A stretch of DNA of 64,000 nt from UBA7239 sp964509075 (GTDB taxonomy: Bacteria; Pseudomonadota; Gammaproteobacteria; Pseudomonadales; UBA7239): the NCBI GenBank assembly GCA_964509075.1, contig CAZDWC010000005.1:62001-126000 (forward strand). Direction: 5' to 3'. The first letter of the stretch is position 1, and each line of letters starts with the position of its first letter. Below the pieces are notes generated by a model. It saw only the letters and a program-made list of their open reading frames with translations, had not been told where the DNA came from and did no database searches. This document shows, in pieces, positions 32,183-41,310 of this stretch. A program made the position numbers and the translations under genes.

Positions 32183-34861
32183 TTACATGGCAGGTGCGGA
32201 AGTTTTTGCGACTTGCTTGTCGAGTTGCTCGCAGATAGCCGTTTGCAAGGCTTCGCAGAAATCCGGGTCGGAAAGCTGTTTGCGGTCCTGATCGGTAATG
32301 AAGAACACGTCTTCCACGCGCTCGCCGAGTGTGGCGATCTTGGCGTTGTGCAGCCGGATGCCGAATTCGACAAACACACGGGCAATGCGCGCCAGCAGGC
32401 CGGGGCGGTCGGGCGAAATAACTTCCAGTACCGTGGTGCCGCTGTTGATATCATTGACGAGACTGGTGCGGGTCGGCATCGTGAAATGTTTCAGTTCGCG
32501 CGGTGTGCGGCGCTGGGCAATCGACGGGAAGTTGTCGATATTGTGTGCCAGTTCGTCATGCAGCGTGTGCCAGATCATGTCGCGGCGTTCGTGGTCGTTA
32601 CCTATCGGTTCACGGTTTTCGTTGAGCACGAAATAGGTGTCATTGGTGAAACCGCCGCTGGAGCTGTACAGGCGTGCGTCCTGGATGCTGAGGTTCAACT
32701 GGTCGAGCAATGTCACCACGGCGGCAAAGGCATGGTTGTGTGTGCGCATACGCACGAAGATTTGCGTGGCACCTTCAAACAAACCGTCCTGTGGATCGCG
32801 AATCAGGATCAGCGGTTCATCCGGATTGGCGTGATGGGCGATGGCCTCGGTGTGCCATTCGATGTCGGCAACGCTTTCACGCAGGAAGTAGTCTTCACTG
32901 CGGCCTTCCCAGATCTTGCGCACTTCTGTTTCGTTGAAACCTTTTTCGTGCAGATGGGCAATCACCTGCAGCTGGATGTCGTCTATCCATTCCTGTTTGT
33001 CTATCGGGTTTTCCAGTCCGCGCCGTAATGCGCGTTTGGTATCAGTGTACAACTGGCGCAACAGCGAGGCTTTCCAGCTGGTCCACAGCGTGGGGTTGGT
33101 GGCATTGACATCGCAAACAGTTAGCACGAACAGATAGTCGAGATGCACTTGATCGCCAACTTTCAAGGCAAAATTGTGAATGACTTCCGGATCGGAAATA
33201 TCCTGCCGCTGCGCAATGGTGGACATCTGCAAATGGCTTTCCACCAGCCAGGCCACCAGATTGCTGTCGCGCTTGCCCAGTCCGTGGCGCTCACAGAAAT
33301 CGCGCGCGTCGACGGCACCCAGCTGCGAGTGATCACCGCCGCGGCCTTTGCCGATATCGTGATAGAGGCCGGCGATATACAGCAATTCAATTTTGGGCAG
33401 CTTGCGTATTACCTTGGCCGCCAGCGGAAATTTTTCCCGCGCTTCTTCGTGCCACAGTCGGCGCATGTTCTTGATACAGGCGATAGTGTGGGCATCGACT
33501 GTGTAAATATGGAAAAGATCGTGCTGCATCTGGCCGACGATCTGGCCAAACTCCGGCAGATAACGGCCCAGCACACCGTAGCGTTTCATGCGCAGCAGTT
33601 GGGTGACCAGTGCATGTGATGAGCGCATCAGCTCCATGAACAGCGAGGTATTGCGGATGTCACTACGAAAACGGTCGTCGATCAGATGGCGGTTTTCACG
33701 GATCAGGCGGATGGTGGAGGCACGCACACCCTTGATCTGCGGGTTTTGTCCCATCAGTACAAAGATTTCCAGCATGGCCGATGGTGTCTGCAGGAATACT
33801 TCTTCCGATTGCACTTCAATGTAATCGTTGTACGTGCGAAAACGGCGGTTGATGTCGACGATCTCGGCAATATTGTCATCGTCACTCAGCGATTCATCCA
33901 GATAGTTGAGCAACACATCGTTCAGTTCGCGCAAGGCAATGACGACGCGATAGTAGCGTTTCATGAATTGCTCGACAGCGAGGCTCTCCTGCGTGTCGCG
34001 ATAACCGAATTCGGTGGCGAGTGTGCGCTGGAAATCGAAAGACAGGCGCTCTTCATGGCGGCCGGCCAGCAAATGCAGGCCGTAGCGCACACGCCACAAG
34101 TGTTCTTCGCCGTTCTGCAGGATGTTGTATTCACTTTCGGTGAGAAAGCCGACCCTCACCAGATCGCTGACCTTGCGCACGCCGAAGTGGCGCTTGGCAA
34201 CCCAGAGTATGGTCTGTATGTCACGCAAACCACCCGGGGCATTCTTGATGTTGGGTTCAAGATTGTATTCAGTGTTGTTGTGCTTGGCGTGACGCTCGCG
34301 TTGCTCCTGCCATTTGGCATAGAAAAAGTCGCGGCTGCACCAGATGTTGCGCTGGTTAATGGCGGTCATCAATTGCTTGCGCAAGTCATCGTTACCTTCC
34401 AGCGTTCGTGATTCGAGCAGGTTGGTGATGACGGTGATGTCACTGGCAGCTTCAATGCAGTGCTCGATGCTGCGCACACTGTGGCCGATATCGAGATTCA
34501 GGTCCCAGAGAAAGGTGATGAAGCGCTCGAGTGCATCGCGCTGCGTGCTGTCGGGTTCATCCCGCAGCAGGATCATCACATCAATGTCGGAGTAGGGATG
34601 CAATTCACCGCGACCGTAGCCGCCGACAGCGAGCAGTGCCGCGTTGTCGCCGATGGCAAAACGCTGCCAGGCGTGGTGCAGGAGGCGATCGATAAAACGC
34701 GCGCGCTCGTTCACCAGCGTGCGCACGTCTTCGCCTTCGTAAAAACGGTTGTCGAAATGCGTGCGTGCGGCTTGAATCGCATCACGGAAAACCGTTACCG
34801 GTTTTTCAGTCGCCAGCGCCTGCTGGAAACGTTGTTCATCAAAAAACAGCAGGGCGCCCAT
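32183..34861 (-). CDS. glnD: Bifunctional uridylyltransferase/uridylyl-removing enzyme GlnD
   Basis: The 892-residue nitrogen sensor that adds UMP to PII when glutamine is low and removes it when glutamine is high. Domains in order: nucleotidyltransferase with Gly80-Gly-Tyr-Gly-Arg-Gly-Glu and Ser91-Asp-Ile-Asp94; a PII uridylyltransferase linker; an HD hydrolase domain (Leu-Tyr-His-Asp-Ile-Gly-Lys-Gly-Arg-Gly-Gly-Asp-His, about residues 480-500); and two C-terminal ACT domains, the second beginning Val-Ile-Ser-Pro-Asp-Arg-Pro-Gly-Leu-Leu. All catalytic residues appear intact. It starts 12 bases after the map stop. Confidence 0.98.
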   Translation of the reverse strand: MGALLFFDEQRFQQALATEKPVTVFRDAIQAARTHFDNRFYEGEDVRTLVNERARFIDRLLHHAWQRFAIGDNAALLAVGGYGRGELHPYSDIDVMILLRDEPDSTQRDALERFITFLWDLNLDIGHSVRSIEHCIEAASDITVITNLLESRTLEGNDDLRKQLMTAINQRNIWCSRDFFYAKWQEQRERHAKHNNTEYNLEPNIKNAPGGLRDIQTILWVAKRHFGVRKVSDLVRVGFLTESEYNILQNGEEHLWRVRYGLHLLAGRHEERLSFDFQRTLATEFGYRDTQESLAVEQFMKRYYRVVIALRELNDVLLNYLDESLSDDDNIAEIVDINRRFRTYNDYIEVQSEEVFLQTPSAMLEIFVLMGQNPQIKGVRASTIRLIRENRHLIDDRFRSDIRNTSLFMELMRSSHALVTQLLRMKRYGVLGRYLPEFGQIVGQMQHDLFHIYTVDAHTIACIKNMRRLWHEEAREKFPLAAKVIRKLPKIELLYIAGLYHDIGKGRGGDHSQLGAVDARDFCERHGLGKRDSNLVAWLVESHLQMSTIAQRQDISDPEVIHNFALKVGDQVHLDYLFVLTVCDVNATNPTLWTSWKASLLRQLYTDTKRALRRGLENPIDKQEWIDDIQLQVIAHLHEKGFNETEVRKIWEGRSEDYFLRESVADIEWHTEAIAHHANPDEPLILIRDPQDGLFEGATQIFVRMRTHNHAFAAVVTLLDQLNLSIQDARLYSSSGGFTNDTYFVLNENREPIGNDHERRDMIWHTLHDELAHNIDNFPSIAQRRTPRELKHFTMPTRTSLVNDINSGTTVLEVISPDRPGLLARIARVFVEFGIRLHNAKIATLGERVEDVFFITDQDRKQLSDPDFCEALQTAICEQLDKQVAKTSAPAM

Positions 34862-34873
34862 AGGGTTCTCGTA

Positions 34874-35644
34874 TCAGAACAGGCCGCGTGGGCTGGAGGT
34901 GAGAATTTCTACGCCATTTGCAGTAACGGCCATCGTGTGTTCCCACTGCGCAGATAAACGACCGTCTTTGGTTTCTACCGTCCAGCCGTCGGCTTTGAGT
35001 TTGGTGTGTGCCTTGCCGGCGTTGATCATCGGCTCGATGGTGAACACCATGCCTTCTTTCAATTCCATGCCGGTGTCAGGGCGCCCGTAGTGCAGGATCT
35101 GCGGATCTTCGTGAAAGACTTTGCCGATGCCGTGGCCGCAATATTCGCGCACCACGCTGTAGTGATTTTTTTCGGCGAGTGTCTGAATGGCATGGCCGAT
35201 GTCGCCGAGTCGGCGACCGGGTTTGACTAGGCTGATGGCCAGCTCCAGACATTCGCGCGTGATTTCCACCAGGCGTTTGGCGTGTGGTGCCGGCGTGCCG
35301 ACAAAATACATACGGCTGGTATCGCCGTGCCAGCCGTCTTTAATGACGGTGACGTCGATGTTGACGATATCGCCATCCTTGAGAATTTTTTTCTCGGACG
35401 GAATGCCGTGGCACACCACCTGGTTCACCGAGGTACAGATGGATTTGGGAAAACCGCGATAGCCGAGGCAGGCGGGTACCACTTTCTGCACGTTGACCAT
35501 GTGTTCATGGCAGAGGCGGTCGATCTCGGCGGTGCTGATGCCGGGTTTGACGTGCTCGCCGATCATGTCCAGCACTTCGGCGGCCAGGCGGCCGGCCTCG
35601 CGCATCTGGGCAATCTGTTCCGGGGTCTTGAGAGTGATGGACAT
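34874..35644 (-). CDS. map: Methionine aminopeptidase, type I
   Basis: The ATG at 35644 (Met-Ser-Ile-Thr-Leu-Lys-Thr) gives 256 residues. The enzyme removes the initiator Met from new proteins using two metal ions. The five ligands are visible: Asp in Val-Asn-Ile-Asp-Val, Asp in His-Gly-Asp-Thr-Ser, His in Cys-Gly-His-Gly-Ile-Gly, Glu in Thr-Ile-Glu-Pro-Met, and Glu in Gln-Trp-Glu-His-Thr. The usual divergent rpsB-tsf block that starts to its other side is not present; a divergent nitroreductase gene is found instead at 157 bases. Confidence 0.98.
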   Translation of the reverse strand: MSITLKTPEQIAQMREAGRLAAEVLDMIGEHVKPGISTAEIDRLCHEHMVNVQKVVPACLGYRGFPKSICTSVNQVVCHGIPSEKKILKDGDIVNIDVTVIKDGWHGDTSRMYFVGTPAPHAKRLVEITRECLELAISLVKPGRRLGDIGHAIQTLAEKNHYSVVREYCGHGIGKVFHEDPQILHYGRPDTGMELKEGMVFTIEPMINAGKAHTKLKADGWTVETKDGRLSAQWEHTMAVTANGVEILTSSPRGLF

Positions 35645-35800
35645 GGTGTACCGCGAATGCAGGAAAGCGGACATTCTAGCGCATGCCTTGCCTGCACTCA
35701 CCACGTCACTGCATTTCGGTAAGCGCGGCTGGCAGTGGTCTGGCCGTTGCGGCATGCTGGTCGCCTTGCTGTAAACCGCATGAATTCTCAGGAGATTGCC

Positions 35801-36490
35801 ATGAGCACCGCAGATCACGCTTCAACCGCCGCCGTTTTCGCCGAGGTGGTTCGCAATCGCCGTTCCGTACGTGCCTTTCTGCCACAAGCTGTACCACAAG
35901 CCTTGCTGGAGCAGGTGTTCGCGTTGGCTAATTGCGCGCCATCGAACTGCAACACACAACCGTGGCTGGTGCATGTGGCCAGTGGTGCTGTGTTGGCACA
36001 ATTGAAAGAGGAGTTGCCATCGGCCTTGATGCGCGGTGAGTTCTCGATGGATTTTCCTTACGAGGGCAAGTATCCCGGTGTCTACAAGGAGCGGCAGAAC
36101 GGCGCAGCCAATGCACTGTATACGTCGATGGGCATTGCGCGGGAAGACAAGGTAAAACGCAACGAAGCGTTTATGCGTAATTTCGCATTCTTTGATGCCC
36201 CGCACGCTGCGTTTTTGTTCATGCCGCAGGAATTCGGTCTGCGCGAAGCGGCGGATGTGGGCATGTACGCACAGAATCTGATGTTGTCACTTACCGCGCA
36301 CGGTCTGGCCAGCTGCCCGCAGACAGCACTGGGTTTTCATGCGGATGTAGTGCGCAAGCTGTTCAACATAGCGCCGGAACACAAACTGCTTTTTGGTATT
36401 TCATTTGGTTACGAAGATACGGCTGCGGCTGCCAACAGCTGTCGCACGGATCGTGCGGCGCTGGCAGAGAATACGTTTTTTCATTCGTAA
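35801..36490 (+). CDS. Nitroreductase family flavoprotein
   Basis: The ATG at 35801, with AGGAGA nine bases before, gives 229 residues. Pattern: Arg-Arg-Ser-Val-Arg-Ala-Phe-Leu near residue 20 (FMN phosphate binding), Ala-Pro-Ser-Asn-Cys-Asn-Thr-Gln-Pro-Trp around residues 46-55, and Ala-x-x-x-Gly-Leu-Ala-Ser-Cys-Pro-Gln near the C terminus, with Gly-Ile-Ser-Phe-Gly-Tyr before the end. This is an NAD(P)H-dependent, homodimeric FMN oxidoreductase of broad substrate range. It differs clearly from the BluB-like protein at 16044. It is divergent from map, so the 156 bases between them may hold two promoters. Confidence 0.92.
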   Translation: MSTADHASTAAVFAEVVRNRRSVRAFLPQAVPQALLEQVFALANCAPSNCNTQPWLVHVASGAVLAQLKEELPSALMRGEFSMDFPYEGKYPGVYKERQNGAANALYTSMGIAREDKVKRNEAFMRNFAFFDAPHAAFLFMPQEFGLREAADVGMYAQNLMLSLTAHGLASCPQTALGFHADVVRKLFNIAPEHKLLFGISFGYEDTAAAANSCRTDRAALAENTFFHS

Positions 36491-36502
36491 TAAGAAAAAA
36501 GA

Positions 36503-36559
36503 GAAAAAAGGGGTCAGAGTCAATTTAGAAGTACCAAATTGACTCTGACCCCTTTTTTC
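36503..36559. repeat. Perfect 24-bp inverted repeat, REP/MITE-like, possible bidirectional terminator
   Basis: Positions 36503-36526 and 36536-36559 are exact reverse complements with a nine-base loop. The arms contain GGGGTCAGAGTCAATTT and end in A6/T6 runs, so transcripts in either direction would form a strong hairpin followed by U residues, terminating both the nitroreductase gene (plus) and rnt (minus). The GGGGTCAGAGTCAATT core resembles a repeat dispersed in many environmental bacterial genomes, often near REP-type (Y1) transposase genes; that link is from memory. Only one copy is in this window. Confidence 0.85.
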
Positions 36560-36575
36560 GGAGGGAGAGGGTTAT

Positions 36576-37238
36576 TTAGTTCTTGCTACGCCACTGATTA
36601 ACAATATCGCAGAACAAATCCGCTGTTTTTTCGGCATCATAATCAGCATGGTGTGCGGACTTGTTGTCAAACGGAATATTGGCAGCCTGACAGGCGCGCG
36701 CCAGTACCGTTTGCCCGTACACCAACCCGGCCAGTGAAACGGTATCAAAACAGGAAAACTGGTGGAAAGGGTTTTTCTTCACCAGTTCGCAGCGTTGCGT
36801 GGCGGCAGTTAGAAATCCCAGATCAAAATGCGCGTTGTGTGCGACCATGATGGCACGCGTGCACTCGTGCTGTTTGACCGCTTTCTTCACCTGATCAAAC
36901 ACATCAGCCAGTGCTTCAAACTCCGTGACGGCATTGCGTGCTGGGTCATCCGGGTTGATGCCGGTGAAATCCAGTGCGGCCTGTTCGATATTGGCGCCGG
37001 GAAACGGCTGTACGGCGTGAAAAATGGTTTTCTCGCGCTGCAAATTGCCGTTGTCGTCGTAGCCCAACATTACCGCCGCAATTTCCAGAATGCCGTCGGT
37101 GTGTGCATTGAAGCCAGTGGTTTCCAGATCCACGACCACAGGCAGAAAGCCGCGAAAACGCGTGCCCAATGTCGGCAGTGGTTCGATGTTGGCAAAGGCT
37201 TCGGCGAACGATGAGAACTCTTTGGGTTTGTCGCTCAT
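36576..37238 (-). CDS. rnt: Ribonuclease T
   Basis: A 220-residue 3'-5' exoribonuclease of the DEDD family that trims tRNA ends and other stable RNAs. The three Exo motifs are present: Val-Asp-Leu-Glu-Thr-Thr-Gly near residue 36, Ala-His-Asn-Ala-His-Phe-Asp around 131-137, and His-His-Ala-Asp-Tyr-Asp-Ala-Glu near the C terminus. The start overlaps the pyrC stop by four bases (ATGA). The pyrC-rnt pair is the normal pseudomonad arrangement. It ends 16 bases before the large palindrome, which probably terminates it. Confidence 0.97.
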   Translation of the reverse strand: MSDKPKEFSSFAEAFANIEPLPTLGTRFRGFLPVVVDLETTGFNAHTDGILEIAAVMLGYDDNGNLQREKTIFHAVQPFPGANIEQAALDFTGINPDDPARNAVTEFEALADVFDQVKKAVKQHECTRAIMVAHNAHFDLGFLTAATQRCELVKKNPFHQFSCFDTVSLAGLVYGQTVLARACQAANIPFDNKSAHHADYDAEKTADLFCDIVNQWRSKN

Positions 37239-38278
37239 GCGTGCGTGCCTTGCAGTGACCAGCGCAGCGTGCTGCCTGCGAGCAGTGGGATCAGCGCTTC
37301 ACCGCCAAATTCCAGTGTGTGCGCAATCTGTTGTGTCTGTTTCACCAGCGTGATGGTTCCGGTGTTGCGTGGCAGCCCGTAAAAATCGGCACCGTAAAAA
37401 CTGGCAAAGGCTTCCAGTTTGTCGAGTGCGTCGGCATTCTCAAATGCCTCTGCATACAGCTCGATGGCATGTATGGCGGTATAACAGCCGGCACAGCCGC
37501 AAGTGGTTTCTTTTTTGTGTTGCGCGTGTGGTGCAGAGTCGGTGCCGAGAAAGAATTTCGAGCTGCCGCTGGTGGCGGCTTTTATCAATGCTGCCTGATG
37601 AATATTGCGCTTGAGTATCGGCAGGCAATAAAAATGCGGGCGGATGCCACCGGCGAGCATGTCGTTGCGATTGAACAGCAAGTGGTGAGCGGTGATGGTG
37701 GCGGCGACATTGCTGCCAGCCTCGGCCACAAACTGCGCAGCATCCTGTGTGGTGATGTGTTCCAGCACGATTTTCAATGCCGGGAAATCGCGCGTCAGTG
37801 GCAGCAGGGTGCGTTCGATAAACACTGCTTCGCGATCAAAAATATCGATATGGCTGTCCGTCACTTCGCCATGCACCAGCAAGGGAAGGCTGGCTTTTTC
37901 CATCGCCGCCAGCACCGGGTAAATCTTGCGGATGTCGGTGACGCCTGAGGCCGAGTTGGTAGTGGCGCCGCTGGGGTAGAGCTTGCAGGCGTGAACAAAA
38001 CCGCTGTCTTTTGCCACAGCCATTTCTTCCGGTGCCGTGCTGTCGGTGAGATAGAGCACCAACAGTGGCTCGAAGTCGCTGCCCGCAGGCCGCGCGGCGA
38101 GAATGCGCTCGCGGTAGCTCGCGGCCTCGGCAGTATTGGTGACCGGCGGCACCAGGTTGGGCATGGCAATGGCGCGGTGGAACTGGCGCGCGGCATCCGC
38201 CACGGTACGGGCGAGGGCGGCGCCGTCGCGCAGGTGAATATGCCAGTCATCCGGGCGGGTAAGGGTGAGGGTCTGCAT
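37235..38278 (-). CDS. pyrC: Dihydroorotase, class II
   Basis: A 347-residue zinc amidohydrolase that closes carbamoyl aspartate to dihydroorotate in pyrimidine synthesis. It opens Asp-Asp-Trp-His-Ile-His-Leu-Arg-Asp-Gly with the metal-binding His-x-His, has Tyr-Pro-Ser-Gly-Ala-Thr-Thr-Asn with Lys before it (the carbamylated Lys site), Leu-Leu-Val-His-Gly-Glu, Glu-His-Ile-Thr-Thr and the late Gly-Thr-Asp-Ser-Ala-Pro-His with the catalytic Asp. Length and motifs match the E. coli-type enzyme rather than the longer class I. Its start is 185 bases from the divergent ATPase gene. Confidence 0.98.
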   Translation of the reverse strand: MQTLTLTRPDDWHIHLRDGAALARTVADAARQFHRAIAMPNLVPPVTNTAEAASYRERILAARPAGSDFEPLLVLYLTDSTAPEEMAVAKDSGFVHACKLYPSGATTNSASGVTDIRKIYPVLAAMEKASLPLLVHGEVTDSHIDIFDREAVFIERTLLPLTRDFPALKIVLEHITTQDAAQFVAEAGSNVAATITAHHLLFNRNDMLAGGIRPHFYCLPILKRNIHQAALIKAATSGSSKFFLGTDSAPHAQHKKETTCGCAGCYTAIHAIELYAEAFENADALDKLEAFASFYGADFYGLPRNTGTITLVKQTQQIAHTLEFGGEALIPLLAGSTLRWSLQGTHA

Positions 38279-38463
38279 GCAGGTGGCGTTCTTCGCTGAT
38301 CAGGCCGCGCATGATACCAGCTGCCATTGCCGGCCGGGCAGGGATTCAGGATACAGCCATGGCAGATCAATTCACTTCTGCAAAAGCTGCTTACAATACA
38401 AAGATGTGGCCTTTATCCGTGGGGGATGGGGCGGTCAGCCAATGATGTAGGTGATGTAACGCC

Positions 38464-40194
38464 GTGGATAATGCCTGTCTGAATCGCAATGAACTAAAGG
38501 AATGCCTGCGCGCGGATGTCGAGTCGGCGTGCAGCATTCGTGAGCTGCTGTTGCACGGCAATTTTGTGCCCGCTGAGCTGCTGGACGAGATACTGGAGGA
38601 ACAGGGCGGCCAACCCAATTGCATGGTGCTGGGTAATACGCTGGCTCAGCGCGGGCTGGTGGATGACGAGGATTTCTCGCGCCTCTACGCTCGCAGCGCC
38701 GGTCTGCCCTTTGTGCGCCTGAGTGGTTTTGATGTGGAAGCCGAGGTGTTGGACATGGTGCCGGTGGACGTGGCGCGCCAGCATGTGTTGATGCCTTTGA
38801 TGCTTTTCAACAACAAGCTGGTTGTGGCCATGCACAACCCGCTGGATTACGAAGCCAAGGCTGCGCTGGGATTCCTGTGCGGCAAGCTGATCGAGGAAGT
38901 GGTAGCTTCGCGCGCCGACATCGAATACGCCATCACCCGTTTTTATGGCCCTGCGGATGAAGAGGATGCACTGCAGGATCTTTCCATACTCAATACCTAT
39001 TCTGGCGAAGAGATTACCGAAGCGGAGGGCTTGCGGCTCGCCGAGGAAAAACCGACGGTAAGGTTGGTGCATCACATCATTGTCGATGCGGTGAACAGCC
39101 GCGCTTCGGACATCCATATTCGCCCCTGTGAAGATCGCGCGGATCTGTTTTTCCGCATTGACGGCAACCTGATCAAGATTCGCAGCTTCAGCAAGACCCT
39201 GCTGCCGGCCGTGGTGTCGCGCATCAAGATACTCGGGGGCATGAATGTGGCGGAACACCGGCTGCCGCAGGATGGTCAGGCGCGTGTCGAGCATCATCAC
39301 CGGATTATCGACATGCGCTTGTCAGTGATTCCGTCGATCTATGGCGAGAGTGTGGTCATCCGTATCCTCGACAAGAGCATGAGTCTGCGCAAGTTGTCGG
39401 AAGTCGGTTTCAACCTGCAGGATACGCAGACCTTCTCGATGCTGTTGCGCAAAAGTCACGGCATGATTCTCGTCACCGGGCCTACCGGCTGCGGCAAATC
39501 CACCACGCTTTATGCGGCGTTACAGGACGTCATTACCACCGGCAATAACATCATCACCGTGGAAGATCCGGTGGAGTATCACGTTGATGGTTTGATGCAG
39601 ATCCAGGTCAATCACGTCATCGGTTACAGCTTTGCCCGAGCCCTGCGCCATATCCTGCGTCATGACCCGGATGTGATCATGGTCGGCGAGATTCGCGATC
39701 TGGAAACGGCGCGCATGGCGGTGGAAAGTTCGCTCACCGGCCACATCGTGCTGTCGACCCTGCACACCAACAGCGCGGCAACTTCGGTAACGCGTCTGAT
39801 TGAAATGGGCATCGAGCCGTATCTGGTCAACACCTCGCTGTTGGCCATTCTTGCGCAGCGGCTGGTACGGCGCAATTGCCAGTACTGCATGGAGGAGGAG
39901 GAAGTGCCGGATGAAATCCGTCACGATCTGGGTATCAGCAGCAGCGAAGTGTTTTTTCGCGGCAAAGGTTGTGAGCATTGCCACAAGACTGGCTACCACG
40001 GCCGCATGTCCGTCTACGAGCTGCTGGTGGTGACGCCGGAGTTGCGCAAGCTGATTGTCGCCGATGCCAGCGCCATGGACATCGAGCGTCAGGCGATTCT
40101 GGATGGCATGGTGCCGTTGACACAAATGGCTCTGGAGGCGGCGCGCGATCGCAAAACTTCGATTGAAGAAGTGTTTCGCGTGCGTTTGACCTGA
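38464..40194 (+). CDS. GspE/PilB/MshE-type secretion or pilus ATPase
   Basis: A 576-residue hexameric ATPase from a GTG start (an in-frame stop lies four codons upstream, and no closer ATG exists). Residues 1-165 form the T2SS protein E N-terminal domain. The Walker A Gly-Pro-Thr-Gly-Cys-Gly-Lys-Ser-Thr is at 339-347, followed by the Asp box, a Walker B-like Asp-Pro-Asp-Val-Ile-Met-Val-Gly-Glu-Ile-Arg-Asp and a His box in Leu-Ser-Thr-Leu-His-Thr-Asn. A tetracysteine zinc site (Cys-Gln-Tyr-Cys then Cys-Glu-His-Cys) follows. Such motors drive type II secretion or type IV pili; no inner-membrane platform or pilin gene is here, so the machine must lie elsewhere. Confidence 0.92.
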   Translation: MDNACLNRNELKECLRADVESACSIRELLLHGNFVPAELLDEILEEQGGQPNCMVLGNTLAQRGLVDDEDFSRLYARSAGLPFVRLSGFDVEAEVLDMVPVDVARQHVLMPLMLFNNKLVVAMHNPLDYEAKAALGFLCGKLIEEVVASRADIEYAITRFYGPADEEDALQDLSILNTYSGEEITEAEGLRLAEEKPTVRLVHHIIVDAVNSRASDIHIRPCEDRADLFFRIDGNLIKIRSFSKTLLPAVVSRIKILGGMNVAEHRLPQDGQARVEHHHRIIDMRLSVIPSIYGESVVIRILDKSMSLRKLSEVGFNLQDTQTFSMLLRKSHGMILVTGPTGCGKSTTLYAALQDVITTGNNIITVEDPVEYHVDGLMQIQVNHVIGYSFARALRHILRHDPDVIMVGEIRDLETARMAVESSLTGHIVLSTLHTNSAATSVTRLIEMGIEPYLVNTSLLAILAQRLVRRNCQYCMEEEEVPDEIRHDLGISSSEVFFRGKGCEHCHKTGYHGRMSVYELLVVTPELRKLIVADASAMDIERQAILDGMVPLTQMALEAARDRKTSIEEVFRVRLT

Positions 40195-40266
40195 TTTTTT
40201 GGCGCTTCGTCACTCAAGAAAATGCGTCTGCAGCCGATAGCTCCATTGGACAGAAATGGGTGCTGT

Positions 40267-41301
40267 ATGCGGATGCGTTGGACAGTTGGTGTGTTGTGCT
40301 TGTTGGCGGCTTGTGCGGCCTCGGCGCATCGCTATGCCGCGCCGCTGGATGATTCGCACTGGACGGTGGAATCCTCTGTCATGGCCTGCCGCATGATTCA
40401 CGAGCTGCCTTATTACGGCAAGGCTGTGTTCGAGCAGCGCGCTGGTGAGGATGTGGTGTTCTCGCTGCAGAACATTCGTGCCCAGTCGCGGGCCGGGCGA
40501 GCCGGGCTGGTGGTGGCCGCGCCGGAATGGCAATCGTCTTCGCAGCAACAGGACTGGGGCAGGGTGGAAATTGTGCCGGGCAAGGAGCCGGTGCGACTGG
40601 ACAACGCCTTGTCGCGGCGCCTGATGCTGGCCCTGCATGAGGGATTGTCGCCGCAGTTCCGCTCGCTGACAGAGACTGCAGCAAAAGGCCGGGGAGCTAA
40701 AGACGAGCCGGCGTTGCTGGTAGCGGTGTCGCCGGTCAATTTCCAGCCGGCTTATCGTCAGTACAACGCCTGTCTGGCGCAGTTGTTGCCGGTCAATTTC
40801 GAGCAGGTCTCGTTGACGACCCTGCTTTTTTCACCGCGTCAGGAAAGCCTCAATGATGAGGTAAGGCGTCAGCTGGATGCCATCACGCTGTATCTGAAAA
40901 ACGATAACAGCATCCAGACCCTGCTGGTGGATGGTCACAATGACAATGTCGGCCTCAGCGTCGAGAGCATGCAGATTTCCGAAAAGCGCGCCAAGGCAGT
41001 TGCCGATTATCTGGTCAAGGCCGGCGTCAAACCGGAGCAGGTGGTTACGCGCTGGCATGGCGCGCGTTATCCTGCGGTGAGCAATGCCACGTCCAAAGGG
41101 CGAGCGCAAAACCGGCGCGTGACGGTGAGGCTGTCACATGAACCGCCGCCACCAGCGGTTGAATCCCAGCAAGCAAGTGAACCTGCCGACAAGACGGCAC
41201 CTGCAGCAGAAGACGCTGTTACGCCACCGGTAGGGTTGGATAATCCGATCAAGTTGCCGTCGCTGGCACCTGCAGGACAGGCGGGCGGCGACAGTCATTG
41301 A
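40267..41301 (+). CDS. motY: MotY-like flagellar T-ring protein with OmpA domain
   Basis: The ATG at 40267 gives 344 residues with a signal peptide ending near Ala-Ser-Ala. The N-terminal domain starts Arg-Tyr-Ala-Ala-Pro-Leu-Asp-Asp-Ser-His-Trp and has Cys-Arg-Met then Gly-x-Ala-Val-Phe-Glu-Gln-Arg-Ala-Gly-Glu, the pattern of MotY. The C-terminal half is an OmpA peptidoglycan-binding domain (Val-Asp-Gly-His-Asn-Asp-Asn, Ser-Glu-Lys-Arg-Ala, Gln-Asn-Arg-Arg-Val) with an Ala/Pro tail. In Pseudomonas motY lies beside pyrC and rnt, so synteny agrees. It would anchor sodium- or proton-driven stators around the motor; no other flagellar gene is in the window. Confidence 0.83.
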   Translation: MRMRWTVGVLCLLAACAASAHRYAAPLDDSHWTVESSVMACRMIHELPYYGKAVFEQRAGEDVVFSLQNIRAQSRAGRAGLVVAAPEWQSSSQQQDWGRVEIVPGKEPVRLDNALSRRLMLALHEGLSPQFRSLTETAAKGRGAKDEPALLVAVSPVNFQPAYRQYNACLAQLLPVNFEQVSLTTLLFSPRQESLNDEVRRQLDAITLYLKNDNSIQTLLVDGHNDNVGLSVESMQISEKRAKAVADYLVKAGVKPEQVVTRWHGARYPAVSNATSKGRAQNRRVTVRLSHEPPPPAVESQQASEPADKTAPAAEDAVTPPVGLDNPIKLPSLAPAGQAGGDSH

Positions 41302-41310
41302 GGTATTTTG

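Noticed and set aside
33686..34411. Open frame of 241 codons opposite glnD
   Set aside because: Antisense to the GlnD coding region, which has all catalytic motifs. No ribosome site.
38380..38463. TACAAT hexamer at 38392 as the promoter of the ATPase gene
   Set aside because: No -35 at a proper distance and no supporting feature; too weak to list as a feature.
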